A stretch of DNA of 64,000 bases from Reyranella sp. (lineage in GTDB: Bacteria; Pseudomonadota; Alphaproteobacteria; Reyranellales; Reyranellaceae), in assembly GCA_019750135.1 (NCBI GenBank), contig JAIEOV010000002.1:186001-250000 (forward strand), given 5' to 3'. The first letter of the stretch is position 1, and each line of letters opens with the position of its first letter. This document shows positions 44,916-54,540 of the stretch, in pieces. The notes beneath the pieces are model-generated. The model had not been told where the DNA came from, made no database searches, and was given only the letters and a program-made list of their open reading frames with translations. A program made the translations under genes and the position numbers.

Positions 44916-46484
44916 CTACTTCTTGGTCATGTCCCAGAAGATCGTGATCGGCGCCGGCACCTCGCGGGTGCCGATATTGCTGCGCACCGCCGAGACGGCG
45001 AACCACTCGCCGAGCGGCACATGGGTCACGATCTGCAACGCGTAGCGCTGCACTTCCTCGGCGGCCGCTTTCTTCTCGGCCTCCGAGGTCGCGGCGGCGA
45101 ACTTGTCGCGCAACTTTTCCATGGCCTCGTCGCACGGCCAGCCGGATCGCGCCTTGTCGCAAGTCGCGAGGAGATAAGGCGTCATCAGCGGATCGAGAAT
45201 GTCGAGCTGCACCCAGCTCGTGCCGAAGGCGTTCCAGCCGCCGTCCGAGGGCGGTCCGCGTTTGGTCGTGAGGCGCGTCACCATGCTCTGCCAGTCCATG
45301 GGCTGGACCTCGACCTTGAAGCCCGCCTTCTCGAGCTGTGACTTGGCGACCGGCGCCAGCTGCTTGATGACGCCGAGGTCAGTCGGCTGCGGCATCACCA
45401 CGACCGTACCGTCGTAACCCGCCTCTTTCAGGAGCTCGCGCGCCTTGGCGACGTTCCCCTCCATCATGCCCTCGGTGCCGGCCGTCGTGGCGAGCGGCGA
45501 ATCGCAGGTGAACATCGCCTTGCAGACCCGGTAATACCGCTTGTCGCCGATGTTGGCCTGCAGGAACTCTTCCTGGTTCAGCGCATATGCCGCGGCCTGG
45601 CGGACCTTTACGTTGTTGAACGGCGGCTGAAGCCAGTTGGCACGAAAGACATACTGGTTGGACGTCTTGCTCGAGATCAGCCGGACATCCTTGTTCTTCT
45701 CGAGGATCGGCAGGTGGTCGTAGGCGACGCTCTCGATCATGTCGATCTCGCCGCTCATCAGGGCGTTGAGCTGCGTCTCGGCGTCGGGAATCCAGATCCA
45801 TTCGACGCGGTCGAGCTTGACCACCTTGCCGCCGGCCAAGCCTGAAGACGGATCGGATCGCGGCTTGTACTTGGGATTCTTCACGTAGACCAGCTTCTCG
45901 CCGGGTTTCCACTCATCCTTCTTGAAGATGAAGGGGCCAGAGCCGATGTAGTCGTCGATCTGCTTGAAGGCATCCACCTCGGCCATCTTCTTGGGCATCA
46001 TGAAGGGCACGACCACCGAGGGCTTGCCGATCGCCTCCAGGAGCGGACCGAATTTCTGCTTGAGCACGATCTGGAAAGTCTTGGGATCGACGATCTTGTA
46101 ATCTTGGATGGAGAGCGCGAGCTTCTGCCCCATCGAATCGCGCGCCGACCAGCGCTTCAGCGAGGCCACGCAGTCCTCGGTCGTGACCGGCGTGCCATCG
46201 TGCCATTCTAGCCCATCGCGCAAAGTGAAGGTCCAGGTGAGCCCATCCGGGCTGGTCGTCCATCTCTCGACCATCTGCGGCTTGACCTGCAGCTTCTCGT
46301 CGACCGCAAACAGCGTGTCGTAGATCATGTAGCCGTGGTTGCGCGTGATGTAGGCGCCGCTCCAGATCGGATCGAGCGCCTTCACGTCCGAATGCATGAC
46401 GACCTTGAGGGTCTGTGCCGAAGCCAACGGCGCCATGGAAACGGCGGCGACCGCCGCGACGGCTGAAAGAACAAGACGACGCAT
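44916..46484 (-). CDS. Family-5 substrate-binding protein, paralogue 3
   Basis: 522 residues, GGGAGGAG before the ATG. Signal peptide to PLASAQ. ALDPIWSGAYITRNHGYMIY, WTFTLRDGLEWHDGTPVTTE and SGPFIFKKDEWKPGEKLVYV correspond line by line to the two copies at 37-40 kb, though more divergent. It belongs to a transcription unit with the AtzH-like protein, acetyltransferase and amidase, so its ligand may be an amide that they process. No permease genes are nearby. Confidence 0.9.
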   Translation of the reverse strand: MRRLVLSAVAAVAAVSMAPLASAQTLKVVMHSDVKALDPIWSGAYITRNHGYMIYDTLFAVDEKLQVKPQMVERWTTSPDGLTWTFTLRDGLEWHDGTPVTTEDCVASLKRWSARDSMGQKLALSIQDYKIVDPKTFQIVLKQKFGPLLEAIGKPSVVVPFMMPKKMAEVDAFKQIDDYIGSGPFIFKKDEWKPGEKLVYVKNPKYKPRSDPSSGLAGGKVVKLDRVEWIWIPDAETQLNALMSGEIDMIESVAYDHLPILEKNKDVRLISSKTSNQYVFRANWLQPPFNNVKVRQAAAYALNQEEFLQANIGDKRYYRVCKAMFTCDSPLATTAGTEGMMEGNVAKARELLKEAGYDGTVVVMPQPTDLGVIKQLAPVAKSQLEKAGFKVEVQPMDWQSMVTRLTTKRGPPSDGGWNAFGTSWVQLDILDPLMTPYLLATCDKARSGWPCDEAMEKLRDKFAAATSEAEKKAAAEEVQRYALQIVTHVPLGEWFAVSAVRSNIGTREVPAPITIFWDMTKK

Positions 46485-46538
46485 GAAAGGCTCCTCCCGA
46501 ACGGCAACCTGCAAAATCTAGGCCGCCTTCGCGCGCCC

Positions 46539-46943
46539 TCACAAGGTCGGTTCCTTGTCGATCATCGAAACGTGGGCCATGACCACCTTCCAGCCGGCAT
46601 CGGGAAAACGCACCCAGGTCTGGGTCTGGCGGCCGACCATGTCCCTGTCGCGCACCTTGTAGACCAGGGTCACCGTGGCAATGTCCCGGCCCACCGTCAC
46701 GATGTCGAGGCGATGCCGCTGCTCCTTGGTGCCGGGACCGGGCGGCCGGGCGACGCGATGGGCATGAATCCGGTCGAAGCCGTAGCCGTGCTCGTAGTTG
46801 GCCAGGCGGATGGTGTGCGGGCTGTTCCAGAAGGTGGCGTCGAGCACATCGACGTTCTTGTCGATCAGGGCCTGCTCGTAGCGCTCGAACAAGTACCGGA
46901 CCTCCTCGACGACTTCGGGGATGTTGGGGGTCATGTCACTCAC
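46539..46943 (-). CDS. AtzH/HpxZ-like (DUF3225) NTF2-fold protein
   Basis: 134 residues from a GTG with GGAGAGAAGGC upstream, overlapping the acetyltransferase stop. [60 protein letters not shown] and [20 protein letters not shown] are diagnostic of the pfam11533 group. HpxZ and AtzH accompany amidases in oxalurate and cyanuric acid breakdown. An amidase two genes upstream gives the same association. It probably acts on an intermediate of that pathway. Confidence 0.88.
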   Translation of the reverse strand: MSDMTPNIPEVVEEVRYLFERYEQALIDKNVDVLDATFWNSPHTIRLANYEHGYGFDRIHAHRVARPPGPGTKEQRHRLDIVTVGRDIATVTLVYKVRDRDMVGRQTQTWVRFPDAGWKVVMAHVSMIDKEPTL

Positions 46944-47490
46944 GCCTTCTCTCCCTGGCCGGATTGCCCAATACCGTCGCGCCCCGAGGCACGTCGCGCG
47001 TCACGACAGCGCCGGCGCCGACGATGGCGTCATCGCCCACCGTCACGCCGGGCAGGATGATCGCTGCGCCGCCGATCCAGACGTTGGCGCCGATGCTCAC
47101 CGGCCGGCCGAACTCCAGGCCGGCGCGCCGCTTGGCGGGATCGCGCGGGTGGTCGGCGGTCAGGATCTGCACGCCGGGGCCGATCTGCGTGCCGTCTCCG
47201 ATCGTCACCCTGACCACGTCCAGGATGACGCAGTTGAAATTGAGGAACACGCCTTTGCCCAGGCTGATGTTGTAGCCGTAGTCGCAATGGAACGGCGGGC
47301 GGATGTAGGCACCGTCGCCCACCTCGGCCAACATCTCGCGCAACAGGGTGGCGTAGTCCTGCTGCGTCCTGGCGATGGACGCATTGTAGCGATCCATCCA
47401 GTCGGCGACGCGCCGGGCGTCGGCCGCCAGTTCCTCGCCGGTCGCGACATAGAGCTCGCCCGCCAGCATCTTCTGCTTCTCGCTCGCCAC
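46936..47490 (-). CDS. Maltose/galactoside O-acetyltransferase-type hexapeptide transferase
   Basis: 184 residues from a GTG with GAGGAGG upstream. The Maa-type N-terminal helix ([20 protein letters not shown]) leads to the left-handed beta-helix with hexapeptide repeats ([40 protein letters not shown]). The catalytic His lies in ADHP. It acetylates a sugar or related hydroxyl from acetyl-CoA. Finding it between an amidase and an AtzH-like gene is unusual; it may modify the amide substrate or be unrelated. The longer frame to 47694 is not needed. Confidence 0.9.
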   Translation of the reverse strand: MASEKQKMLAGELYVATGEELAADARRVADWMDRYNASIARTQQDYATLLREMLAEVGDGAYIRPPFHCDYGYNISLGKGVFLNFNCVILDVVRVTIGDGTQIGPGVQILTADHPRDPAKRRAGLEFGRPVSIGANVWIGGAAIILPGVTVGDDAIVGAGAVVTRDVPRGATVLGNPARERRRE

Positions 47491-47509
47491 AAAGCCTCCT
47501 CGCAGACGA

Positions 47510-48688
47510 TCAGCCGGCCTGCGCCTCGAGCGCACGGGCGACCGCCACAAGGGTCGCATCGCTGCCGCGCGGGCCGATGATCGACAGACCGACCGGCAGG
47601 CCGTCAACGGTCGTGCCCGGGAGGCTGACCTGCGGATGGCCGGCATGCCCGCCCTGGGCGCAGAGGCAGGTGATGCGATCGCGTAGCGGGTCAAGGACGG
47701 ACAGCGATTGCCCGACCGGTGGCGCGGGGAACGGCGTCGTCGGCAGGCAGAGGATCGTGCCGGCGGGCAGCAGATACGCCATGCGCGCCCGCACTTCCTG
47801 GCGCATCAGCTGCGCCCAGGCCTGCTCGGCCGGCGGCACCAACGAGCCCATCGCCAGCGCCTTGGCGACCGAGAAGGCGAAGCGCGGATTGCGCTCGTCC
47901 AGCCAGGACTTGAAGGTGTTGTAGGCCTCGACCGGCTGCAGCGAACGCTGGGCGCGCGCCCACACCGACAGGCCGGGCGGCGCCATGACCTCCTCGCGGC
48001 TCGAGCCGATCAGCGTCGCCAGACGCTTCACCATGGGCTGCAGCGCGGCGGCGACGTCGGCGTCGGCGAAGCCGAAGGCGTCGACGGCCACGACCAGCCG
48101 GGTCGGCAGGACGGTGGGGATCGTCTCGCCCAGCATCACCGACGACACCCGGGCGAACGTCGCGGCGTCGCGGGCGAACCAGCCCGTAGTGTCGGAGGTC
48201 GGCGCCTGCGGCAGCATGCCGGTGACGTCGATGCGGCCGTGCGTCGGGCGGATGCCGTAGAGCCCGCAGAAGCTCGCCGGCACGCGCACCGAGCCGCCGG
48301 TGTCGGTGCCGAGCGCGGTGTCGCAGAGCCCCGCCGCCACGGCGGCGGCCGAGCCCGAGGACGAGCCGCCCGGAACGCGACCGGGCGCGCGCGTGTTGAC
48401 CGGGGTGCCGTCGAAGGCGTTCTCGCCCAGGATGCCGAGCGAAACCTCGTCGGTGATGGTCTTGCCGATCAGCGTGGCGCCGGCATCGAGCAAGGTCTGC
48501 ACCGCCCAGGAATGCCGCGTGGGCACCGGCCGGCCGGTCGGCCAGTCGTGGTTGCCGCCGCCGGTCGGCACGCCGGCCACGTCGAACAGGTCCTTGGCAG
48601 CGAAGGTGAGACCCTGCAACGGGCCGCCAGCACGGCCGTCGATGCGCACACGCGGGCCCGGTACGAAGGCCCCAATATCGTCAGTCAT
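47510..48688 (-). CDS. Amidase-signature enzyme
   Basis: 392 residues. The Ser-cisSer-Lys triad is visible: [13 protein letters not shown] (Lys, near residue 32), [15 protein letters not shown] (cis-Ser) and [20 protein letters not shown] (nucleophile Ser). The remaining C-terminal half is the variable substrate region; the length is close to AtzF/indoleacetamide-hydrolase-like members. It cleaves an amide with release of ammonia. Heads a likely operon with the acetyltransferase, AtzH-like protein, binding protein and SnoaL-like protein. Confidence 0.93.
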   Translation of the reverse strand: MTDDIGAFVPGPRVRIDGRAGGPLQGLTFAAKDLFDVAGVPTGGGNHDWPTGRPVPTRHSWAVQTLLDAGATLIGKTITDEVSLGILGENAFDGTPVNTRAPGRVPGGSSSGSAAAVAAGLCDTALGTDTGGSVRVPASFCGLYGIRPTHGRIDVTGMLPQAPTSDTTGWFARDAATFARVSSVMLGETIPTVLPTRLVVAVDAFGFADADVAAALQPMVKRLATLIGSSREEVMAPPGLSVWARAQRSLQPVEAYNTFKSWLDERNPRFAFSVAKALAMGSLVPPAEQAWAQLMRQEVRARMAYLLPAGTILCLPTTPFPAPPVGQSLSVLDPLRDRITCLCAQGGHAGHPQVSLPGTTVDGLPVGLSIIGPRGSDATLVAVARALEAQAG

Positions 48689-48706
48689 GCTGACGATCGT
48701 AGAAGC

Positions 48707-51700
48707 TTATTCAGCCGGTGTCGCGCTCGAGCCGCGGGTCCGCCAGCGCCAGCGCGGGCCGAACTTCATGCCGCTCAGCCTGTCGAACCACATGTAGACC
48801 ACCGGCGTGATGAACAGTGTAAGCAGCTGCGAGACCATCAGGCCGCCCACCACGGTGATGCCGAGCGGCTGGCGCAACTCGGCGCCAGCGCCCGCGCCGA
48901 CCGCAATCGGCATCGCACCCAGAAGGGCGCAGGTCGTGGTCATCATGATCGGCCGGAAGCGGAGCTGGGCGGCTTCGACGATGGCCTGCTCGGCCGTCGC
49001 GCCTTGCGAGCGCCGCTCGATCGCGAAGTCGACCATCATGATGGCGTTCTTCTTGACGATGCCGATCAGCATGACGACGCCGATCATGGCGATGACGCTC
49101 AAGTCCATGTTGAACAACATCAGGATGGCGAGCGCGCCGATGCCCGCTGACGGCAGACCAGACAGGATGGTCAGCGGATGGATGAAGCTTTCGTAGAGGA
49201 TGCCGAGGATGATGTAGATCACCAGCACGGCGGCAAACAGCAGCATGCCTTGGTTGGCGACGGCCTGCTGGAACACCTGCGCGCTGCCCTCGAAGCTGGT
49301 CGAGATGGAGGCCGGCATGCCGATCTCCGCGGCCGCGGTCTGGATGTCGCGCACCGCCTCGCCGAGGGCGATACCGGGCATCAGGTTGAACGAAATGATC
49401 ACCGAGGGAAGCTGTGCGATGTGGTTCACCGTCAGCGACGTGGGCTTGTCGCTGCGCTTGGCCACGGTGTCGAGCGGCACCAGTGCGCCGCTCGGCGTGC
49501 GGATCATCATGCGGCGCAGCACCTCGTTGGTGTCCGCATATTTCGGGTCGGCCTCGAGGATGACCTGGTAGGTGTCGTCCGAGGCATAGATCGTCGAGAC
49601 CTGCCGGGTGCCGAAGGCCGAATAGAGCAACAGCCGGATCTGGTCGACCGACAGGCCCAGCCGGGACGCCGTGTCGCGATCGATGTCGATGACCGTCGAA
49701 CGCGCCCGCACCTGCAGGTCGGAGTTCACGTCGGTGATGGTCGGAATGCGCTTCATGCGCTCTTCCATGCGCGGCGCCCATTCGCGCAACTCGGCGAGAC
49801 TGCTCGTGCGCATGCCGAACTGGTACTGAGCGCGCGACTGGGTGGTCGTGATGTTGATCGACTGGACCGGCTGGTAGAACACGTTGATGCCCGGGACCGT
49901 CGCGGTTGTGCGGCGCAGCCGGCCGATCACCTGAAGAACGCTGTCCGTCCGCTCGGGCTTCTCGCGCAGGGTGATGAAGATGCGGCCCGAATTGACGGTG
50001 TTGGCGGCGTTGCCGCCGCCGACCGTCGAGATCACCTGCAGGACATCGGGATCGCGCTTGATGATCTCGGCGAGTGCGGCCTGTCGCGCCACCATGGCGT
50101 CGAACGACGCGTCGTCCGGCCCCACCGTCGAGGCTGAAATCTGGCCGATATCCTCGGTCGGGAAGAAGCCCTTGGGAATCGCCTGGAACATCATGGCGGT
50201 CAGCACGAAAGTGCCGAGCGTGATGGCCAGCACCAGGCGCGGCAGCCTCACGGTGCGCCGCAGCGCCCAGGTGTAGCCTTCCGTGACCTTGTTGAAGCTC
50301 CACTCGAAGGAGCGCAGCAGGAAATTGTGCTTCTCGTGATGATCGATCGGCTTCAGGAGCCGCGAGCACAGCATCGGCGTCAGGGTCAGCGACACGATGC
50401 CGGAGATCAGGATGGCGAAGCTGATGACCAGGCCGAACTCGTTGAACATTCGGCCGACCACGCCGCCCATGAACAGCACCGGGATGAAAACCGCGACCAG
50501 CGACAGGGTCATGGAGATGATGGTGAAGCCGACCTCCTTGGAGCCTTTGAAGGCGGCCTCCATCGGCTTCTCGCCCGCCTCGATGTGGCGAACGATGTTC
50601 TCCAGCATGACGATGGCGTCGTCGACGACGAAGCCCACAGCGAGAGTCAGGGCCAGCAGCGAGATGTTGTCGAGCGAATGGCCGCACACATACATGCCCG
50701 CGAAGGTGCCGACGACCGAGATGGGCAGCGCGATGGCCGGGATCAATGTCGCGCGGAAGCTGCGCAGGAAGAAGTAGATGGCGATGACGACCAGCAGGCC
50801 TGCCAGGCCCAGGGTGAACTCGACGTCCTCGATGGCATGGCGGATCGGGATCGAGCGGTCGTTCAGAACGCTGATGTCGACGCCCGTCGGCAGCTCGGCC
50901 TGGATGGCCGGCAGCATGGCCTTCACGCGGTCGACCACCTCGACGGTGTTGGCGTCGGGCTGCCGGTAGACCGCCAGCACGATGGCGCGCGTGCCGTCGA
51001 GCCAGCTCGCGACCTTGTCGTTCTCGACACTGTCGATGGCGGTCGCGACGTCGGAGATGCGGACCGGCGCGCCGTTCTGCCAGGTCACGATCACCGGCAT
51101 GTAGTCGGCCGCCTTGTTGATCGGCCCGGTGGCGTCGAGGATCGAGCTTTGCCGCGAATCGGCGATGGCACCGACCGGCTTGCTCGAGTTGGCGTTGACA
51201 ATGGCGTTCTGCAGCTCCTGCAGCGTGAGGCCGCGAACGGCGAGCTGGTCGAGGTTGGCGCGAACGCGCACGGCGTATTTCTGCGTGCCGAAGATCAGCA
51301 CCTGGGCGACGCCGGGCAAGGTCGAGATGCGCGGCAGGATCGACCGGTTGGAGAAGGCGTCGACATCGGAGAGGCGGACCTGGCTCGAGCGCAGCGCCAG
51401 GAACATGACCGGGAAGTCGGCCGGATTGACCTTGCGGAAGGACGGCGGCGTCGGCAGCTCGGCCGGCAGGCGGCGCATCGCCGAGGAGATCGCCGACTGC
51501 ACGTCGAGGGCGGCGCCGTCGATCGAGCGGTTGAGGTCGAACTGCAGGACGATCGAGGTATTCCCGAGCGACGACGTCGAGGTCATCGTCGTCACGCCGG
51601 CGATGGTCGAGAACTGGCGCTCCAGGATGGTCGCGACCGACGCCGCCATCGTCTCGGGGCTGGCGCCGGGGAGCTGCGCGGAGACCTGGATGGTCGGGAA

Positions 51701-51820
51701 GTCGACGCGCGGCACCGCTGCCACGGGCAGCTGCTTGTAGCCGAATATTCCCGCGATGACGAAGCTCGCCATCACCAGGATTGTCATGACCGGGCGGCGG
51801 ATACAGAGGGCTGAAAGCAT
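48707..51820 (-). CDS. RND-family inner-membrane efflux transporter
   Basis: 1037 residues, a full-length AcrB/MdtBC-type pump. It has twelve membrane helices with two large periplasmic loops. The proton-relay region LALTLAVGFVVDDAIVMLEN in TM4 contains the paired aspartates. VLMIPTIQVSAQLPGAS-type start of the porter domain (FPTIQVSAQLPGASPETMAA) and the C-terminal APLxxGAGAGAELRQPLG-like stretch are standard. Works with the adaptor encoded just upstream and an outer-membrane TolC-type channel not present here. No local repressor gene. Confidence 0.95.
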   Translation of the reverse strand: MLSALCIRRPVMTILVMASFVIAGIFGYKQLPVAAVPRVDFPTIQVSAQLPGASPETMAASVATILERQFSTIAGVTTMTSTSSLGNTSIVLQFDLNRSIDGAALDVQSAISSAMRRLPAELPTPPSFRKVNPADFPVMFLALRSSQVRLSDVDAFSNRSILPRISTLPGVAQVLIFGTQKYAVRVRANLDQLAVRGLTLQELQNAIVNANSSKPVGAIADSRQSSILDATGPINKAADYMPVIVTWQNGAPVRISDVATAIDSVENDKVASWLDGTRAIVLAVYRQPDANTVEVVDRVKAMLPAIQAELPTGVDISVLNDRSIPIRHAIEDVEFTLGLAGLLVVIAIYFFLRSFRATLIPAIALPISVVGTFAGMYVCGHSLDNISLLALTLAVGFVVDDAIVMLENIVRHIEAGEKPMEAAFKGSKEVGFTIISMTLSLVAVFIPVLFMGGVVGRMFNEFGLVISFAILISGIVSLTLTPMLCSRLLKPIDHHEKHNFLLRSFEWSFNKVTEGYTWALRRTVRLPRLVLAITLGTFVLTAMMFQAIPKGFFPTEDIGQISASTVGPDDASFDAMVARQAALAEIIKRDPDVLQVISTVGGGNAANTVNSGRIFITLREKPERTDSVLQVIGRLRRTTATVPGINVFYQPVQSINITTTQSRAQYQFGMRTSSLAELREWAPRMEERMKRIPTITDVNSDLQVRARSTVIDIDRDTASRLGLSVDQIRLLLYSAFGTRQVSTIYASDDTYQVILEADPKYADTNEVLRRMMIRTPSGALVPLDTVAKRSDKPTSLTVNHIAQLPSVIISFNLMPGIALGEAVRDIQTAAAEIGMPASISTSFEGSAQVFQQAVANQGMLLFAAVLVIYIILGILYESFIHPLTILSGLPSAGIGALAILMLFNMDLSVIAMIGVVMLIGIVKKNAIMMVDFAIERRSQGATAEQAIVEAAQLRFRPIMMTTTCALLGAMPIAVGAGAGAELRQPLGITVVGGLMVSQLLTLFITPVVYMWFDRLSGMKFGPRWRWRTRGSSATPAE

Positions 51821-51838
51821 GTCCCGTCTCCGCCGTTT

Positions 51839-53080
51839 CTAGCCGCGAGGCGGCGCTGCCGCCGTCGAGGACGGCTCGGGAGCGGCCGGCCTTATCCCGA
51901 CATTCGCTCCGTTGACCAGGCGAAGCTGGCCATCGACCACGACCTGCTCGCCCGCTTCGAGTCCCTTGCCGATTACAGATTCGCCATTCTGCGTGCGCTT
52001 GATCACGACGTTGCGCAGTTCGGCGACGCTATCCTTGACGACGAAGAGATACGGTCCCTGCGGACCAAGCTGGATCGCCGGTGCGGGAACGGCGATCGCC
52101 TCGGGCTCGATGCCGAGGATGACCTCAACCTTGACGAACTGGCCGGGCCACAGGCCCTCGTTGGCGTTGCCGATGCGGGCCTTGGCCGTCACCGTGCCGG
52201 TCAGCGGATCGACGGTGTTCTCGATGAAGGCGATGGCGCCCGACTGCTTGCGCTTGTCGTCGACCAGCGCCTCGACCTTGACTTCGCCCTTGGCCATGGC
52301 GGCACGGATGTCCGGCAGGAAGACCTGCGGCACGGCGAAGGCCACGTAGATCGGATCGACCTGATTGATGGTGGCGAGTGCGCTGGTCGCGGTGTTGTCG
52401 CCGACGCGGACGACGGTGCCGGCCTTGCTCGAGATCGAGCCGATGCGGCCCGACACGGGCGCCTTGATCTCGGTGTAGCTGATCTGGGTCAGGATGCTCG
52501 CCTTGTTGGCCTCGTCGGCCTCGAGCTGGGCTTCGGCCGCCTTGAGCGCGGTCTGGGCGGTGTCGCGGTTGACCACCGTGCCGGCGTTCTTCGACAGAAG
52601 CTCTTCGTAGCGCGATACGTCGCGCTTGGCCTGGGCGACCTGCGCCTGGTCCTTGCGGATCTGCGCCTCGATCTGGCCGAGCTGGGCGCGCAGCGTGCGC
52701 GAATCGAGCTCGAACAGGAGGTCGCCCTCCTTGACCAAGGCGCCTTCCTCGACGCCGACCTTCATGATCTGGCTGTCGATACGCGCCTTGATCTGGATCG
52801 ACGCAATGGCCTGCACGGTGCCGACCGCTTCTATGACGATCGGCAACGGCTTCTTCGCGACCTTCGTGACGACGACAGGGACCGGCCCGCCGGGGTTCAG
52901 CCGGCCACGCCGGCCTTGCGGCTGTGCCGAGGCTGCTGGACTGGCCGCATTTCCTTTATCGGCCGCACTTGCAAACGCCCCAAGACCCAGCCTTTGGGCG
53001 ACCTCATCACGATAGAAATACCCGGCCCCGCCGACCGCGACCGCGATCACAGCGAAAACCGCCACCCGGACCATCCGCAT
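51839..53080 (-). CDS. RND efflux periplasmic adaptor (membrane fusion protein)
   Basis: 413 residues. An N-terminal membrane anchor (FAVIAVAVGGAGYFYRDEVA) precedes the lipoyl/hairpin region ALVKEGDLLFELDSRTLRAQ then a coiled coil (about residues 130-190), IKAPVSGRIGSISSKAGTVV, and the beta-barrel domain WPGQFVKVEVILGIE. Starts the pump operon; the RND gene begins 18 bases after its stop. The coiled-coil shape is that of MdtA-like adaptors. Confidence 0.95.
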   Translation of the reverse strand: MRMVRVAVFAVIAVAVGGAGYFYRDEVAQRLGLGAFASAADKGNAASPAASAQPQGRRGRLNPGGPVPVVVTKVAKKPLPIVIEAVGTVQAIASIQIKARIDSQIMKVGVEEGALVKEGDLLFELDSRTLRAQLGQIEAQIRKDQAQVAQAKRDVSRYEELLSKNAGTVVNRDTAQTALKAAEAQLEADEANKASILTQISYTEIKAPVSGRIGSISSKAGTVVRVGDNTATSALATINQVDPIYVAFAVPQVFLPDIRAAMAKGEVKVEALVDDKRKQSGAIAFIENTVDPLTGTVTAKARIGNANEGLWPGQFVKVEVILGIEPEAIAVPAPAIQLGPQGPYLFVVKDSVAELRNVVIKRTQNGESVIGKGLEAGEQVVVDGQLRLVNGANVGIRPAAPEPSSTAAAPPRG

Positions 53081-53179
53081 CCCAGACTCTCCAGATCCCC
53101 AGCCCCTTGAACGGGATTATAGGGGTTGCCTGCCCTGCCGGACAGCCAGAACCGGCGGTTACCCCCGAATTCTCAAAGC

Positions 53180-53206
53180 AAAAAACCCGCCACAATTGGG
53201 CGGGTT
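53180..53206 (-). terminator. Intrinsic terminator of rpsD
   Basis: Read on the minus strand, AACCCGCC and GGCGGGTT pair around a short loop, followed by a T-run (the A-run at 53180-53185 of the plus strand). It lies about 30 bases beyond the rpsD stop and has the full classical layout. Confidence 0.9.
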
Positions 53207-53236
53207 CTTCGTCTTTTCACAGGTCACAGCCTTTGC

Positions 53237-53851
53237 TTAGCGGCTGTAGTACTCGACCACGAGCGACGGCTCCATCTGGACCGGATAGGGCACGTCAGCG
53301 AGCTTGGGGCCGCGCACGTAGGTGCCCTTCATGTCCTTATGGTCGACCGATACGTACTCCGGCACGTCGCGCTCGGCGGTCTGGGTGGCTTCCAGCACCC
53401 GCGCCATGTCCTTGGCCTTGGCCGTCAGCTCGATCACGTCGTTGTCCCGGACCAGATAGGACGCAATGTTGACCCGCTTGCCGTTCACTTTGACGTGGCC
53501 GTGGCTGACCAGCTGGCGGCTGGCGAACACGGTGATGGCGAACTTCATGCGGTAGACGACGGCGTCCAGCCGGCGCTCCAGGATCTCCACTAGGTTCTCG
53601 CCGGTATCGCCCTTGCGGCGCACCGCCTCGAGGTAATAGCGGCGCAGCTGGCGCTCCGAGACCGAGCCGTAGTAGCCCTTCAGCCGCTGCTTGGCCATGA
53701 GCTGCAGGCGGTAGTCGGTCGGCTTCTGGCGACCCTGGCCGTGCTGGCCGGGACCGTATTCGCGCTTGTTGATCGGGCTCTTGGGACGGCCCCACAGGTT
53801 GACCCTGAGGCGGCGGTCGATCTTGTACTTCGAATTCTCGCGCTTGCTCAC
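53237..53851 (-). CDS. rpsD: 30S ribosomal protein S4
   Basis: 204 residues, starting from GTG with GGAGCG upstream. [40 protein letters not shown] and the S4 domain [20 protein letters not shown] then [14 protein letters not shown] are unmistakable. It binds 16S rRNA early in 30S assembly and has RNA polymerase antitermination activity in some bacteria. Monocistronic here, with its own terminator. In many alphaproteobacteria rpsD lies close to grxD; here about 17 kb of accessory genes separate them. Confidence 0.99.
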   Translation of the reverse strand: MSKRENSKYKIDRRLRVNLWGRPKSPINKREYGPGQHGQGRQKPTDYRLQLMAKQRLKGYYGSVSERQLRRYYLEAVRRKGDTGENLVEILERRLDAVVYRMKFAITVFASRQLVSHGHVKVNGKRVNIASYLVRDNDVIELTAKAKDMARVLEATQTAERDVPEYVSVDHKDMKGTYVRGPKLADVPYPVQMEPSLVVEYYSR

Positions 53852-54049
53852 GCGATCGCTCCATCGTTGTGCGCCATATGACGCTGTTGTCCGGATAGGC
53901 CTGGATCCAGCTACCCGCTGTTTACAGCGGGCCGGCTGGGGCGGAATGAGGGCCTAAAAGGCCTTCAGTCACGTTCTCCGGAAGAAGCGCGGAACATACT
54001 GGCGAAAGTCGGCCAGTCAAGCACCCGTTCGCCGTTGAAAATCAACGAC
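53852..54049. promoter_or_regulatory. rpsD upstream region with hairpins (candidate 5' leader)
   Basis: 198 bases between OsmC and rpsD (minus-strand genes), holding CCCGCTG-TTTA-CAGCGGG at 53914-53931 and a smaller GGCCTAAAAGGCC hairpin at 53949-53961. They lie 63 and 98 bases upstream of the start codon and could be part of an rpsD leader, since S4 often regulates its own message. Sequence alone does not prove this. Confidence 0.4.
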
Positions 54050-54472
54050 TTAGACCTCGACCAACACGATTTCATGGATCACTTGGGCGGTTTTCTTGAA
54101 CATGGCCGTGGCCGAGCAGTACTTCTCGTCCGACAGGCTGACCGCCCGCTCGACCAGCGCCTTGTTCAATTTTCGGCCGCGCACCGTGTAGACCAGCTTC
54201 ACCGAGGTATAGACCTTGGGATGGTCGTCGGCCCGCTCTCCCTCCAGCGAGACCTCGACGCCCTCGATGTCCTGACGCTGCTTCTTCAGCATCGAGACCA
54301 CGTCGATCGCCGTGCAGCCGCCCATTCCGATCAGCATCACCTCCATCGGCCGCAGGGCGAGGTTGCGGCCGCCGACGTCGGGCGCGCCGTCCATGGTGAT
54401 GGTGTGACCGCTGCCGGCCTCGGCGACGAACAGGGCGCCGTCGACCCAGGAGATCTTGGCAGTCGTGGACAT
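54050..54472 (-). CDS. OsmC/Ohr-family peroxidase-like protein
   Basis: 140 residues, GGAG before the ATG. GGRNLALRPMEVMLIGMGGC then TAIDVVSMLKKQ, and ALVERAVSLSDEKYCSATAM, supply the two redox cysteines of the OsmC fold. Members reduce organic hydroperoxides with a dithiol partner. A frame extension upstream to 54529 is not needed. It is 68 bases downstream of the diiron gene on the same strand, so a link to oxidative conditions is possible. Confidence 0.92.
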   Translation of the reverse strand: MSTTAKISWVDGALFVAEAGSGHTITMDGAPDVGGRNLALRPMEVMLIGMGGCTAIDVVSMLKKQRQDIEGVEVSLEGERADDHPKVYTSVKLVYTVRGRKLNKALVERAVSLSDEKYCSATAMFKKTAQVIHEIVLVEV

Positions 54473-54540
54473 CTCGGCTCCGTGAAGAATGCGTGTCGGT
54501 TGGACACTACATCCTTCACGGAGCGCCAAGCATCAAGCGC

